A DNA stretch of 64,000 bases from Bacillus sp. FJAT-26390 (GCF_001682865.1 NZ_MAQX01000011.1:1185969-1249968); one strand, 5' to 3'. Positions 26,788 through 36,707 are shown, counted from the stretch's first letter. Notes: generated from the sequence alone by a model not told the origin. Program-made: numbers and translations.

Positions 26788-28350
26788 GTGGAGCCTTTAA
26801 CTATGAAAGTAATGATTGTTGACGATGAAGCTCTTGCTGTTGAAGATCTGGAATCTTTAATCGAATGGCAAGATTATAATTTCCATATTATTGGAACAGC
26901 TAGAAACGGAAGACGGGCCATGGAGCTATTTCGAGTTCATAAGCCTGATCTTGTTATTACAGATGTTCGTATGCCTATCGTAAACGGATTGGAACTCGCT
27001 GAACTAATCAGATCCGAGAATGAACTATGTCGGATTATTATGATAACGTCATACCAGGACTTCGAATATGCCAAACAAGCGATTCGCTACGGCGTGTCGA
27101 GTTACTTACTCAAGCATGAAATTGATGCTCAAACGTTGCTGGATACGATTCTGTCAGTACGTCTGCAGTGGGAGAGACTGATCAGCAGTGTTTCTATGGT
27201 TCAAGAGGAATATTTGCGGAAGCTATTCATAGGCAAGCATACGGAAGCGCCTCATCATCTTGGAACAGACTGGCTGAAACAATTAGATTCTCCTTTGGCA
27301 CTGTTCTATTTGAAGCAGGACACGCCCTATCCTCTTTTTCCAGAGTTAATCTCTGAGTTTGGAATTCCATTATCGCAAATATTTAAATATGATCAATTCG
27401 ATATAGAGATGAGTATGAAGCATCTAATTTCAGTTCCTTTAAACGATAGGGAGATTGTGCTTATTTATTCAATAACAAATACCCACCAGTTATGGAAAGT
27501 CCAACAAGAACAGATCAATCTTGCGAAGCATCTTCAAAAAATAATGCGTCAATCCAGCAACGAAACGATTTCTATCGCAGGCTCGGTAGCAGCTTCCGGT
27601 AAACGGGAACTTAACACCATCTTTCATCGAAGTCATGCGTTGTTTCTCAAGCGATGGTTTAATGGAAGAGAAGCGTACTACACATTAGAGGATAATCCTG
27701 ATATTGAACTTTCTCCGAATACCTTTTTTCCAGAGCAACTTCAAGAAATACAGGAAGAGCGTGACCTCTTGGTTCTTCAAGAGAAAATTCCAGGTTACTT
27801 TGATCACATTCAAAAGTTAAATGACCCGTTGTCCCTGCAATTGTTAACTTCGGAATTACTAAAGAAGCTCGATTTTCATCGCAACAAATACGGCATGCTC
27901 CCTACAAAAATCGCCAATGAAGACATGGTGCATCAAGTGCTGCAAATATTCCATGTTGATGATATCAAACAATGGTTCATCTCACAGATGAATCTGCTTT
28001 CTCAGCAAATCGAGAAGGATGGATTCTCTAATCTATCTCGGAAAACACGTGAAGCTATTCAATTCATTCATAAGAACTACAATGCTGACTTAAGTGTAGA
28101 GAGCGTGTCCACATCGGTGAGTATCAGCGTTCCCTATTTGCATCAGCTCTTCAAAAAAGAATTGCAGCAAACATTCCTGGAATATGTTACCTCTTACCGC
28201 GTTAATATAGCGAAGAAATTACTTCAGGAAAACAACCTTAAGATTTATGAAATTGCCGAAAAAATTGGTTACCGCAACAGCGCCTACTTCAGTCAGGTTT
28301 TTTACAAGGTGACTGGCTTTACGCCGCAAGAATATCGCAAAGGAGGTTAA
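26788..28350 (+). CDS. YesN-type response regulator with AraC DNA-binding domain
   Basis: A 520-residue regulator. The receiver domain (1-125) has phospho-acceptor Asp59 in LVITDVRMP and acidic pocket VDDEA. A long middle region of no known fold runs to about 410. The C-terminus is an AraC double helix-turn-helix (SVESVSTSVSISVPYLHQLF ... GYRNSAYFSQVFYKVTGF). GTG is the start, six bases after CGGAGGG. The histidine kinase follows immediately. It is divergent from the ABC operon, which it very probably activates in response to an external sugar. Confidence 0.95.
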   Translation: MEPLTMKVMIVDDEALAVEDLESLIEWQDYNFHIIGTARNGRRAMELFRVHKPDLVITDVRMPIVNGLELAELIRSENELCRIIMITSYQDFEYAKQAIRYGVSSYLLKHEIDAQTLLDTILSVRLQWERLISSVSMVQEEYLRKLFIGKHTEAPHHLGTDWLKQLDSPLALFYLKQDTPYPLFPELISEFGIPLSQIFKYDQFDIEMSMKHLISVPLNDREIVLIYSITNTHQLWKVQQEQINLAKHLQKIMRQSSNETISIAGSVAASGKRELNTIFHRSHALFLKRWFNGREAYYTLEDNPDIELSPNTFFPEQLQEIQEERDLLVLQEKIPGYFDHIQKLNDPLSLQLLTSELLKKLDFHRNKYGMLPTKIANEDMVHQVLQIFHVDDIKQWFISQMNLLSQQIEKDGFSNLSRKTREAIQFIHKNYNADLSVESVSTSVSISVPYLHQLFKKELQQTFLEYVTSYRVNIAKKLLQENNLKIYEIAEKIGYRNSAYFSQVFYKVTGFTPQEYRKGG

Positions 28351-28355
28351 TTATC

Positions 28356-30107
28356 CTGATAAACCGTAGCATTAAACGAAAAATGATTATAAGCACAGCT
28401 TCCATTGTAACGGTTTGTCTGCTGTTTTGCGGCACCATCTTTTACTTATATTTCTCCAAAATATTAAAACAACAGGTCATTCAAGATGACCAGGTCAAAT
28501 TAAATCAAACAGCCTACCGACTGAACGATATGATTTCAAATGTCCGCACCTTTACGGAAACACTTATGGTGGATGAAAATCTACAAGCCTTCCTCAAGAA
28601 AGATACGCGTATGGATGATGTCTACGACTTCCTAGACGGGAGAAGCGAAATTGTCCGCAAGCTTAATCAGTATTTTGCTTTAAGAAACGATGTTCAAAGC
28701 TTTTATATTGTTAAAGGAGGGCAGGAAGTAACGTTAAGCACTTCTCCACTCGATGAATCTGTACGTGAATCCCTAGGTGAACCATGGTTTCGTGAATTCA
28801 TCGCTTCACACAAAGATCGGGGTTTTACAGGCCCGCATTTTATGCACAACGACTCCTCTCTCGATAAACAAAGTAAGGTGATTAGTTATGCGGTGAATAT
28901 ACTAGACATTGATCACTATGACCGAGTTATTGGAAAATTAATTATCAACATCTACTTCGATCATTTTGTAAGTGTTGTGCAATCCAATGCGGCATCCTAC
29001 GAACAATACTGGTGGGTGAACGAAGATAAGCAAATTCTATATAGGAAAGCAGAAAATCCGCTGCTTAACGATCGTTTCAATGCGAGCAGTTCATTCGAGG
29101 AAAATAAAAGCGGCTTCATCTATAAAAGCTCCGTAGGCGATCAATGGAATATTATTTCTTACACTTCCAAAAAAAAAATTTTACATAAAATAAATTATAT
29201 TTTCACCTTTATTTTGCTCATGATCGGGGCTAGTATATTGGCCATATTGCTCATTCTAACCCCACTAATTAACAATATAACAAAACCGATCTTAAAACTC
29301 ACACGCGCAATGAAACAAGTGTCCGCAGGGAACTTGAATGTGAATATAACGGTTCAAAGCAAGGACGAGCTTGAAGTGCTAGCTCTTGGCTTTAACCGAA
29401 TGCTTGAAGATTTGCGGGAGCACATCCAGGAATCGTTGGAGAATGAGAAGATCAAGCAGCAGCTTGAAATCGATCTATTGCTCTCACAAATTAATCCGCA
29501 CTTTATCTATAACACGTTAAATACGGTCATATACTTAGCAAGAAAACAGCGGCACCATGATATTACGGAGATGATGACAGCGTTTATTCATATTCTGCAA
29601 GATGCGGTACAAATCGGAAATAACGAAGTGTTCTCTTCCGTCGAGAAAGAAGTCGGCATTATTCAGGACTATACAAAAATACAAAAGTATCGATATCGCG
29701 ATCAATTTGAATTGCACTTGGACATCGCTGATAACGTATCTACCATTTATATGCCAAAAAATATTTTACAGCCTATTATTGAGAACGCCTTATTCCACGG
29801 CATACTCCCTAAAGAAACAAAAGGAATGATTACCTTATCTATTCACCTCGAGAATGATCGACTAGTAGTGAATATTAGCGATGATGGTGTAGGAATGACA
29901 CCTGAGGCTATAGAGTCAATGGCTCGGAATGGCAATGCTGCCCACTCCAACGACGGACGCATAAGGAATATCGGGTTAACCAATGTAAAGAAACGCTTAG
30001 AATTACTGTTCGGAAGCGAGTTTCTTCTTGCCATTGACAGCTTCCCTCTACAAGGTACCTCGATAACTATCCAAATCCCCGCTAAAATAGGTTCAATACC
30101 AAGCTGA
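28356..30107 (+). CDS. YesM-type sensor histidine kinase
   Basis: I place the start at CTG 28356, nine bases after AGGAGG of the preceding gene's end; the added residues INRSIKRK give the basic N-terminus typical of YesM proteins. The first in-frame ATG (28383) has no ribosome site. The protein (583 residues) has a transmembrane segment at about 10-30, an extracellular sensor domain, a second membrane segment near 280, HAMP, the HisKA_5 motif with phospho-His in INPHFIYNTLN, and a HATPase domain (GVGMTPEAI). It signals to the YesN regulator encoded five bases upstream. Confidence 0.9.
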   Translation: MINRSIKRKMIISTASIVTVCLLFCGTIFYLYFSKILKQQVIQDDQVKLNQTAYRLNDMISNVRTFTETLMVDENLQAFLKKDTRMDDVYDFLDGRSEIVRKLNQYFALRNDVQSFYIVKGGQEVTLSTSPLDESVRESLGEPWFREFIASHKDRGFTGPHFMHNDSSLDKQSKVISYAVNILDIDHYDRVIGKLIINIYFDHFVSVVQSNAASYEQYWWVNEDKQILYRKAENPLLNDRFNASSSFEENKSGFIYKSSVGDQWNIISYTSKKKILHKINYIFTFILLMIGASILAILLILTPLINNITKPILKLTRAMKQVSAGNLNVNITVQSKDELEVLALGFNRMLEDLREHIQESLENEKIKQQLEIDLLLSQINPHFIYNTLNTVIYLARKQRHHDITEMMTAFIHILQDAVQIGNNEVFSSVEKEVGIIQDYTKIQKYRYRDQFELHLDIADNVSTIYMPKNILQPIIENALFHGILPKETKGMITLSIHLENDRLVVNISDDGVGMTPEAIESMARNGNAAHSNDGRIRNIGLTNVKKRLELLFGSEFLLAIDSFPLQGTSITIQIPAKIGSIPS

Positions 30108-30162
30108 TTTAACTAGAACAGTCCGTGCTGAACGGGTTCGCCGCATTGCAGCTTCATATGAT

Positions 30163-30203
30163 AAAAAAGAAGGCAATCACCGTTATTCACGGGATTGCCT
30201 TCT
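30163..30203. terminator. Terminator between convergent YesM and TraB/GumN genes
   Basis: AGAAGGCAATC pairs with GATTGCCTTCT across a 13-base loop. A six-A run upstream makes it an efficient terminator for the minus-strand gene. Confidence 0.75.
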
Positions 30204-30215
30204 GTATTTGCCGCA

Positions 30216-31454
30216 TTATTGACGCGTTACGGTGAAGCCCTTTTTCTCAAGCAATGGCACGATGCCATCCTCGCCTAACATATGTGCTGCGCCAACAACA
30301 ACAAAGTAAGTTTTTTTGGCGCTGTCATTCAAGTAACCTGTAACTTTATCGACCATTGGACCATTGCGGTCTGTAAGCAGTGCTTTTCTAAACTCTTCAT
30401 TGGACGATGTCGAATTAGTCAGCTCAAGCAGCTGCTTCTCGTCTCCGGTCACCCACATTTCAGTAAGCTTTTCGATTCCGGAATCCTCTTTGTAAAAGTT
30501 TTCAAGGGATGCGCTCAGCATCTCTTCTTGCAGCTTATCTGAGAATCCGTCGAACATTTTGAGCTGGTATTCAATCGATTCAAGCTCAAGAATTGGCTTC
30601 TTGCCCGTAATGGCCTGCTGCAAGAAATGCGCGTCGATGCCGATACCCGGATCAAAGCCTGATTTTGCCGTTGTAAGGTAATCTACGGTTGAAGACACGC
30701 TCCAAGGCTTGTACGTGTCCAGCACGTTTTCAGCCAAGCCGTTCGCCTTCAAAATTTCTCCCAGCTTCTTATACGCATCAGCGGAAATGTGATCCTTAAG
30801 CGTTGTTTTGTCTTTATAGACGCTTAGATCAAGCACAAGCTTCTGTACATCGGCTTCGTTCATTTTTGAAATATCAGCTTCAACAGCCAAGTAGTCGGAA
30901 GCTTCATACGCCTTCTGAATTTCCGGGCGAAGCGGATACATGGCATTGTTCGCAATATGAATCGAGCCTAACAAATATACCGTATTTCCCGCATTCTCTA
31001 CCTTCCATAGGAAGCCGCGGCTCGGTTCTTTGGCCACAATGGAAACGGCGCGCTGCTCTTTGTTCCAAGATACCTCATACCCTGCCGCCTCGCCTGCCGT
31101 GCGTAAAGGGATATAAACGGTACCCTTAACCAGTTTAGGCGCAACAAGCAAGCCTTGCTCTGCTTCGTTGACCATTGCCCCAAGATTATCGATTTGGAAT
31201 AAAAGAACCAGACCTTCCTTCTTGCCGGAAATGACTTGGTTCTTCTGGTCCCAAGTGACTTCAAAACCAAGCTTCTCAAGCAGCAGCTTCGCTGGAACAA
31301 GCGTCGTGCCCTTCTCTACTATAGGCTGGAGGTCGCCGAGCTGTACCTGCTGGTTCTCTACCCATACCGTTACGGGCTTTGACTCCGCTTGTACGTTAGT
31401 AACAAATGAAAATAGTAGTGCTAGTGTTAGAAATAGTGCTGCAAATCTTTTCAT
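30216..31454 (-). CDS. Secreted TraB/GumN protein with copper-amine-oxidase-N domain
   Basis: The 412-residue precursor starts at ATG 31454 after GAGAGGGT, with signal peptide MKRFAALFLTLALLFSFVTNVQA. Residues about 25-130 are a copper-amine-oxidase N-terminal-like domain (stalk domain) with two repeats (EKGTTLVPAKLLLEKLGF, KGTVYIPLRTAGEAAG). The rest is a TraB/GumN domain with VYLLGSIHIAN and the C-terminal YFVVVGAAHMLGEDG, a fold related to Tiki metalloproteases through conserved His/Glu residues. A paralogue with the same architecture is at 61116. The substrate is unknown; an extracellular protease role is inferred. Confidence 0.88.
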   Translation of the reverse strand: MKRFAALFLTLALLFSFVTNVQAESKPVTVWVENQQVQLGDLQPIVEKGTTLVPAKLLLEKLGFEVTWDQKNQVISGKKEGLVLLFQIDNLGAMVNEAEQGLLVAPKLVKGTVYIPLRTAGEAAGYEVSWNKEQRAVSIVAKEPSRGFLWKVENAGNTVYLLGSIHIANNAMYPLRPEIQKAYEASDYLAVEADISKMNEADVQKLVLDLSVYKDKTTLKDHISADAYKKLGEILKANGLAENVLDTYKPWSVSSTVDYLTTAKSGFDPGIGIDAHFLQQAITGKKPILELESIEYQLKMFDGFSDKLQEEMLSASLENFYKEDSGIEKLTEMWVTGDEKQLLELTNSTSSNEEFRKALLTDRNGPMVDKVTGYLNDSAKKTYFVVVGAAHMLGEDGIVPLLEKKGFTVTRQ

Positions 31455-31655
31455 GAATGGACCCTCTCCCTCCTCCGTCATCGGCCTTGCGCCGTACTCG
31501 CTTTTCTACGGCAAATAGACCCTATCGCTCCATATTTTACATATAGCGCCCGCGCAATTACAATATCGGAAAATACCAATTTTGTTTTCGTTGCATGCCC
31601 TAATGGCAGTATCATATAATGCGCTTACAATTTGAAGGCAGCCTGCTATTTGTCC

Positions 31656-31694
31656 ATAAAAAAAGGCACGCTCCGCAATGTGCGGGCGTGCCTT
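31656..31694 (-). terminator. Terminator of the pirin gene
   Basis: Minus strand AAGGCACGC pairs with GCGTGCCTT around a 14-base loop and is followed by TTTTTTTATGG. Confidence 0.85.
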
Positions 31695-31704
31695 ACTCGA
31701 TTGA

Positions 31705-32553
31705 TTATACAAATTTGCCGTTCCGATAATCCGAATAAGCCTGTCTGATCTGCTCTTCCGTATTCATCACGAACGGTCCTCGCGCGGCAATCGGCTCATT
31801 GAGCGGCTCGCCCGCATAGAGCATAACGCGGAGCTTCGTTACGGCTGTCAGCTCAAGCTCGCTTGACTCGGTGCCGTCCTCTCGGCTCAACGTTAATACT
31901 TGCCGCTTGCTGCCCTTCGTGCGTTCGCTGCCAAACTCCCCTTCTCCTTCGAGCACGTAGAGAAAACCGCTGTACGAGCCCGGCAATTGCTGCTTAACCG
32001 TAGCTCCCGGCTCAAGCGTCATTTCCAGCATGGTGACTGGGACCACGTTTTGGGTTGCGGAGTGAACGTTGCCCGATGAGCCGGAGAAAACGCGTATAAT
32101 GGCGCCTTCTTCCTCCCTTACAGGCATATCGGCTCCTCTAAGATTTTGATAACGGGGCGTCGTCATCTTATCGGCTGCCGGCAGGTTAACCCATAGCTGT
32201 AGCGAATGTACGATCTCGCCTTCGGCAGGGTCTTCGTTATGGATAACGCCTCGTCCGGCTGTCATCCACTGGGCATCGCCCGCAACGAGCTCTTCCTTGC
32301 TGCCAGAGGCATTGTCATAATGCTCAAGCCGTCCTTTGATCACATACGTCACGGTTTCTATGCCGCGGTGCGGATGATCGTCGAAGGAGCCTTTTTGGAA
32401 CCAATCCTCTGCGAGCAGAAGAAACGGGTCATGCTCTTCAAAGAAACCTTGCTCCAATATAAAACTGTTCTGATGCTGGCTGCTTATATGGTTAATTTCC
32501 GGAGTACGCACCTTTTTTATGCTGCGTTTATAGATCTGCGATTTTTCACTCAT
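31705..32553 (-). CDS. Pirin-family bicupin protein
   Basis: A 282-residue cytoplasmic protein of the pirin family. The N-terminal cupin carries metal ligands in FDDHPHRGIETVTYVIKG (about residues 56-73) and VIHNEDP. The second cupin is the more divergent half. Bacterial pirins bind iron or nickel, and some are quercetin dioxygenases or regulators of central metabolism. Single gene with its own terminator. The conserved His and Glu residues of the first cupin are present, so a metal site is likely; the reaction is not determined. Confidence 0.9.
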   Translation of the reverse strand: MSEKSQIYKRSIKKVRTPEINHISSQHQNSFILEQGFFEEHDPFLLLAEDWFQKGSFDDHPHRGIETVTYVIKGRLEHYDNASGSKEELVAGDAQWMTAGRGVIHNEDPAEGEIVHSLQLWVNLPAADKMTTPRYQNLRGADMPVREEEGAIIRVFSGSSGNVHSATQNVVPVTMLEMTLEPGATVKQQLPGSYSGFLYVLEGEGEFGSERTKGSKRQVLTLSREDGTESSELELTAVTKLRVMLYAGEPLNEPIAARGPFVMNTEEQIRQAYSDYRNGKFV

Positions 32554-32654
32554 AACGCTATACCTCCTTAGAGTAGGAAAGCTGTTAGATGTTTGTTCTA
32601 TAGCTTTAGTATAGCTCGCTAACTCACTTTTCTCAAGTAACTAATTTTACGTTA

Positions 32655-34268
32655 TTACCCCTTGAAGGAATAGCCCAAAAAACGGTCTGCGTTTCTCATG
32701 CTCGTCCAAATGTCAGCACTTTCCCCGCCGATGTACCAATAAGCTAAACCGGCTAGCTGATTATCAACTGCCAGCTTGTATTTGGCGGATAACGAGCGTC
32801 CGTCCTCTACCCACATTTTATGGTTCACGCCGTTTTTTACGTAAGAAGCCGTGTATAGCCCTTCTTTAGCATTCCATTTCGGTCTAATTGCATACTGCTC
32901 AATGAGCGCATTTTGCTGGCTAAAGGAAATAAACTCGGAGGATTCCACGCTTCCATCCTTCTTCAGATCCCAATCGCGATTGTAAAATGGCAATGCCAAA
33001 ATGACCTTCTCATTAGGCACTAATCGCAATAGCTTATCGATCGACGCTTTATCAAAGTCTAATGAGGCATTGGGTCCCGCTTCCGATGTACCGCCCCAAT
33101 GCTCGTCATACCCCATCAATACGACATAATCCGCTTGCTTGCCAAGCGCCGCAAAATCGAAAGCATCCGTCCAATCGGTGCCCCGGTCGGGAGATACATC
33201 GATGGATAGAGTCGCGTTTAAAAGATGAAGCTTTTTCGATAAATCCGTTATAAAGGCGGTCAGCGCGGCACGATCCTGTGGCGCTACATTTTCGAAATCG
33301 ATATTAAGACCGTCTAGCTCATATTTTTGCACAAATGCCGTCAGCTTCGTGATTGCCGCATTACGCGAAGCGCTATTGGACAGCATTTGATGCGTAGCTG
33401 CTTGATCGGAACGATTGCCGACCATGGCCCACACTTTTTTATTGTTCTTTTTCGCCCAATCCACAAGCGTTTTATCTGTGTTATCGGATACGTCACCCGT
33501 TGCGCCCGCAAAGTACCAGCGCGGAGACAACGTATTCACATTGGATTTCAAAACACTTTGTTCATACTGCTGCGTCGTTTGCGAATATTGCCAGCCTAGC
33601 TTGATGGATTCCTTAGGCTTTGCCGCGAGCTCGGCTGCCCATTTCTTATTTTGCAGCACCCGGTGAATCATGACCGCCGTCTCTTGCCTTGTGATGGGGT
33701 CGGCTGGACGGAAGAGGCCATTATCGTCGCCTTTCATTAGGCCAAGCTCGTGAACCGACATAACTGACGGAATCGCCCATTCCGCAATCAGGCTGTCATC
33801 CTCGAAGCTCATGTCCGCGCCCGCAGCGCCTCCGGGCTGCTTTAGCGCCCGCGACAGCAATACCGCCGCCTCCTGCCTCGTGACTGGCTTGGCTGGAGCA
33901 AAGGAAGTGGCGCTTACGCCATCGGCTAAGCCAAGCTGCACGGCAGCTTGAATCCAGCCATAATACCACGCCTTCTTCGGCATGTCGGCAAATGGTGATA
34001 CCGGTGTTGCCACCGGCTCTAATCTAAGCAGCCGATCAAGCACGGTCACAAACTCTGCCCGAGATATCGATTGGGCCGGAGAGAAGGTGCGATCCGATGT
34101 GCCCGTTATTATTTTTTTATTATATAAATCTATAATTTCCTGCTTGGCGTAACTCCTTGATATATCGTCAAATGGCAGCGTGCTTTCCGCAACAGCTGAC
34201 TGTACGTTCGTGATCACAAATAATAGAACGAATGCCGCTAGAGCAACTCTAGTGCTTTTATAATTCAT
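32655..34268 (-). CDS. SLH-anchored family 18 glycoside hydrolase
   Basis: The 537-residue secreted protein has a signal peptide (ending near VAES), three SLH repeats (about 29-75, 90-135, 153-200) that bind secondary cell-wall polymer, and a C-terminal GH18 barrel. The catalytic motif DGLNIDFE spans 319-326 with acid Glu326. Related proteins (YdhD/YaaH type) hydrolyse cell-wall glycans or chitin-like polymers at the cell surface. Single gene. All catalytic Asp/Glu residues of the DxxDxDxE motif are present (first D replaced in spacing but D319, D324 and E326 intact). Confidence 0.9.
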   Translation of the reverse strand: MNYKSTRVALAAFVLLFVITNVQSAVAESTLPFDDISRSYAKQEIIDLYNKKIITGTSDRTFSPAQSISRAEFVTVLDRLLRLEPVATPVSPFADMPKKAWYYGWIQAAVQLGLADGVSATSFAPAKPVTRQEAAVLLSRALKQPGGAAGADMSFEDDSLIAEWAIPSVMSVHELGLMKGDDNGLFRPADPITRQETAVMIHRVLQNKKWAAELAAKPKESIKLGWQYSQTTQQYEQSVLKSNVNTLSPRWYFAGATGDVSDNTDKTLVDWAKKNNKKVWAMVGNRSDQAATHQMLSNSASRNAAITKLTAFVQKYELDGLNIDFENVAPQDRAALTAFITDLSKKLHLLNATLSIDVSPDRGTDWTDAFDFAALGKQADYVVLMGYDEHWGGTSEAGPNASLDFDKASIDKLLRLVPNEKVILALPFYNRDWDLKKDGSVESSEFISFSQQNALIEQYAIRPKWNAKEGLYTASYVKNGVNHKMWVEDGRSLSAKYKLAVDNQLAGLAYWYIGGESADIWTSMRNADRFLGYSFKG

Positions 34269-34370
34269 GAAGATCCTCCTACTAGGCCGAATCCTCGAAT
34301 CATACCAAACTTCCGTCTATTACTCATTGCTAAATTATTGGTAGCTATACTAGATAATCAATTGTGCAAA

Positions 34371-34420
34371 AAAAAGACGAGCATTCCCTTCTACTCTAAG
34401 AAAGGAATGGCTCGCCTTTT
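34371..34420 (-). terminator. Terminator of the dioxygenase gene
   Basis: Minus strand GGCGAGCCATTCC pairs with GGAATGCTCGTC (one bulge) across about 18 bases and is followed by eight T. Confidence 0.8.
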
Positions 34421-34434
34421 ATCGCTATGGTTGC

Positions 34435-35412
34435 TTACCCGTTTGATTTGGTTTCCAGCGGTTTTAATCTGGCTTCGATCTGCGCGCGCTGCGGCTCTAA
34501 GAACGGAGGCAGAGCAAGCGATTCGCCCAAATGGTTGATATCCTCATCCGTATCAAAGCCAGGACCGTCAGTCGCTAGCTCAAAAAGAATGCCGTTTGGC
34601 TCGCGGAAGTATAGCGAGCGGAAGTAGAAACGGTCAACGAAACCGGAGTTTGGAATGCGGACTCCGCGGATATGCTCAATCCACTCGCGAAGCTCGTCGT
34701 CGTTGTCCACGCGGAACGCCACGTGATGGACGCCCCCATGGCCCTGCTGCTCACGCGGCAAATCATGGCGTTCCTCGATATGAATCTCAGCGCCGCTGCC
34801 CCCTTCGCCGGTTTCGAATACGACGATATCCGGCTGGCCTGCGATAGTAGACGGGTACTTACCTTTTTCGCGGAAGCCCATCAGCTGCGTTAGGACGAGT
34901 ACGGTTGGCTCCGGATTTTTGACCGTCAGCTGTACCGGGCCAAGTCCAAGTATGCCGAATGCAACAGGAACCGGGCTTTTGTCCCAAGGAATGCCGCCTT
35001 TAACCCCTTCATTACGCTCATCGGATACGAGCACGAGACGTTGTCCTTCAAAATCACGGAAAGCAATCGTATTGCGTCCTGCGCGTTCTGTGATTTCATC
35101 ATGGTCAACGCCGGATTGTTCAAACCGCTCCTTCCAATAACGAAGCGCCGCATCATTTGCCACCCGAAGGGACAGGGATGAAATGCTGCTTGTACCGGGC
35201 TTGTTTTTGCCTGTCATCGGAAATTCGAAGAAAGTAAGCTCCGTCCCCGGATTGCCTTTCTCATCGCCATAGAACAAATGATAAACCGAAGTCTCGTCTT
35301 GGTTAACCGTCTTCTTAACTAAACGAAGGCCTAGAAGCTTCGTATAAAAGTCAAAATTGCCGGATGCCGTGCCCGTGATTGCGGATACGTGGTGAATGCC
35401 TTTAAGTTGCAT
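34435..35412 (-). CDS. mhqO: Ring-cleaving (VOC) dioxygenase, MhqO-like
   Basis: A 325-residue protein made of two vicinal-oxygen-chelate halves. The metal ligands appear in GIHHVSAI (His near residue 7), GVHHVAFRV near residue 228 and the Glu of PNGILFELATDG near residue 275. Bacillus MhqO/MhqA cleave hydroquinones and are induced by quinones and catechol. The MarR gene directly upstream strengthens this match. It probably detoxifies catechol- or quinone-type compounds in the cytoplasm. The 57-bp gap and shared strand suggest one operon. Confidence 0.88.
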   Translation of the reverse strand: MQLKGIHHVSAITGTASGNFDFYTKLLGLRLVKKTVNQDETSVYHLFYGDEKGNPGTELTFFEFPMTGKNKPGTSSISSLSLRVANDAALRYWKERFEQSGVDHDEITERAGRNTIAFRDFEGQRLVLVSDERNEGVKGGIPWDKSPVPVAFGILGLGPVQLTVKNPEPTVLVLTQLMGFREKGKYPSTIAGQPDIVVFETGEGGSGAEIHIEERHDLPREQQGHGGVHHVAFRVDNDDELREWIEHIRGVRIPNSGFVDRFYFRSLYFREPNGILFELATDGPGFDTDEDINHLGESLALPPFLEPQRAQIEARLKPLETKSNG

Positions 35413-35468
35413 AATAACAACCTCCTATAAGTTTTGGGCAGCAAATCATGCTGCGTAAGTTATCGATC

Positions 35469-35906
35469 TTATATTTTTTTGAGCAAGTCGAGCAGCTGGC
35501 GCTTCTCATCCCGATTCAAAGCGTTATACTGCGATGCCTGAAAATGCTCCTGCATCGGAACGACATCATCAAATAGCTCCTTGCCCTTCTCCGTTAACGA
35601 TACATATTTAGTCTTCCACTCTTGCTCTCGCTTTACGAAACCAAGCTCCTCTAGCTTGCCGAGCAGCTGCGTAATGTTGCCTTTTGTCACAAACAGCTTG
35701 TCGGCTAGCTGCTGCTGAGTCAAACGTTTATTTGCGCCGACCTGTGCGAGTATATCGAACTGCGAGACCGACAGGTCCCATTTTCTCAAATGCTGATGGG
35801 TTTCTTTCAAGCTTTGGTTATAAACCCGCGATAAGCGATACCATACCATTAAGCCTAATCGTTCATCGCGTTTAGACAAGAAAGATTCCGCTTCATTTTC
35901 ACTCAT
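35469..35906 (-). CDS. mhqR: MarR-family repressor, MhqR-like
   Basis: A 145-residue winged-helix regulator. The start is ATG 35906, after GAGGTGG; a 20-codon upstream extension in the same frame is rejected because it reads through the operator. Helix-turn-helix residues lie around QQLADKLFVTKGNITQLLGK (about 60-80), with the wing at REQEWKTKYVSLTEKG. Length equals B. subtilis MhqR, which represses quinone-detoxifying dioxygenases. A perfect 11-bp inverted repeat directly upstream is the likely autoregulatory operator controlling this gene and the dioxygenase. Confidence 0.88.
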   Translation of the reverse strand: MSENEAESFLSKRDERLGLMVWYRLSRVYNQSLKETHQHLRKWDLSVSQFDILAQVGANKRLTQQQLADKLFVTKGNITQLLGKLEELGFVKREQEWKTKYVSLTEKGKELFDDVVPMQEHFQASQYNALNRDEKRQLLDLLKKI

Positions 35907-35932
35907 TGGACCACCTCGCTTCTTCGTTATAC

Positions 35933-35958
35933 TTATCAGTTTAGACCTAAACTGATAA
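35933..35958. promoter_or_regulatory. MarR-type operator, 26-bp inverted repeat
   Basis: TTATCAGTTTA and its exact reverse complement flank GACC. It lies 27 bp upstream of the MarR start, in the divergent gap with the M15 peptidase gene. Size and symmetry fit a MarR dimer site. Confidence 0.75.
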
Positions 35959-36056
35959 AAAGTCAAATGTCGACATCGAATCCCCTACCACAGGCTAGGG
36001 TAAGCTTAATGACAATATGTTAAGATAAGCGGATACAATGCGTAAGGAGATTTAGA

Positions 36057-36686
36057 ATGATTGAACGAAATCCAATTAACCGGCAGCCGCTGCCGGCTGG
36101 TCAATCTCCCTTTGACCTCGCAGCCAGAACGAAACGCAAGCGCAACAGACTTTTGCTGCTGGTCATTTTAGCGATAACGGCCGTTTTGTTATGGAAGATG
36201 ATCCTCACCCTCGAGCCTTATTTGCCTAATAACGATATCATTCCCGCTGCTCCGATAACCGAGCTGCATCCGATCGTCTTCGCCAAGCAGAACGAGCTGA
36301 TCGCCCAGACGGGCAAAGCAGGCATCAAGATCCTGATTACGGACGGCTTCCGCTCAAGCGAGGAGCAGGATGCGATCTATGCAAAGGGACGAACGACGGA
36401 GGGCAAGGTCGTTACGCAAGTGCAGGGCGGCCATTCTTATCACAATTACGGGCTTGCCATCGATTTTGCGCTGTACACGAAGAAGGGCGAGGTCGTATGG
36501 GACATGGAGTATGACGGCAACAAGAACGGGCAGCCGGATTGGATGGAGGTTGTTGCCATAGCGAAGCAGCTTGGCTTCTCTTGGGGCGGCGATTGGAACA
36601 ACTTCCCCGATTATCCGCATCTCCAGATGGACTTCGGTTATTCCATCCGGCAGCTCCGCAATGGACAGCGGCCGCCCGCTGAATGA
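36057..36686 (+). CDS. Membrane-anchored M15 peptidase (VanY/CwlK-like)
   Basis: A 209-residue protein with a basic N-terminus, one transmembrane segment (about 31-50) and an extracellular M15 peptidase domain. The zinc motif SxHxxGxAxD is SYHNYGLAID with ligands His129 and Asp136; the third ligand is His188 in YPHLQMD. This subfamily cleaves peptidoglycan stem peptides as D,D- or L,D-carboxypeptidase or L-Ala-D-Glu endopeptidase; the exact bond cannot be assigned. AAGGAG precedes the ATG. Single gene with its own terminator. Confidence 0.9.
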   Translation: MIERNPINRQPLPAGQSPFDLAARTKRKRNRLLLLVILAITAVLLWKMILTLEPYLPNNDIIPAAPITELHPIVFAKQNELIAQTGKAGIKILITDGFRSSEEQDAIYAKGRTTEGKVVTQVQGGHSYHNYGLAIDFALYTKKGEVVWDMEYDGNKNGQPDWMEVVAIAKQLGFSWGGDWNNFPDYPHLQMDFGYSIRQLRNGQRPPAE

Positions 36687-36707
36687 TTGATATATTTCCG
36701 AGTTCGC

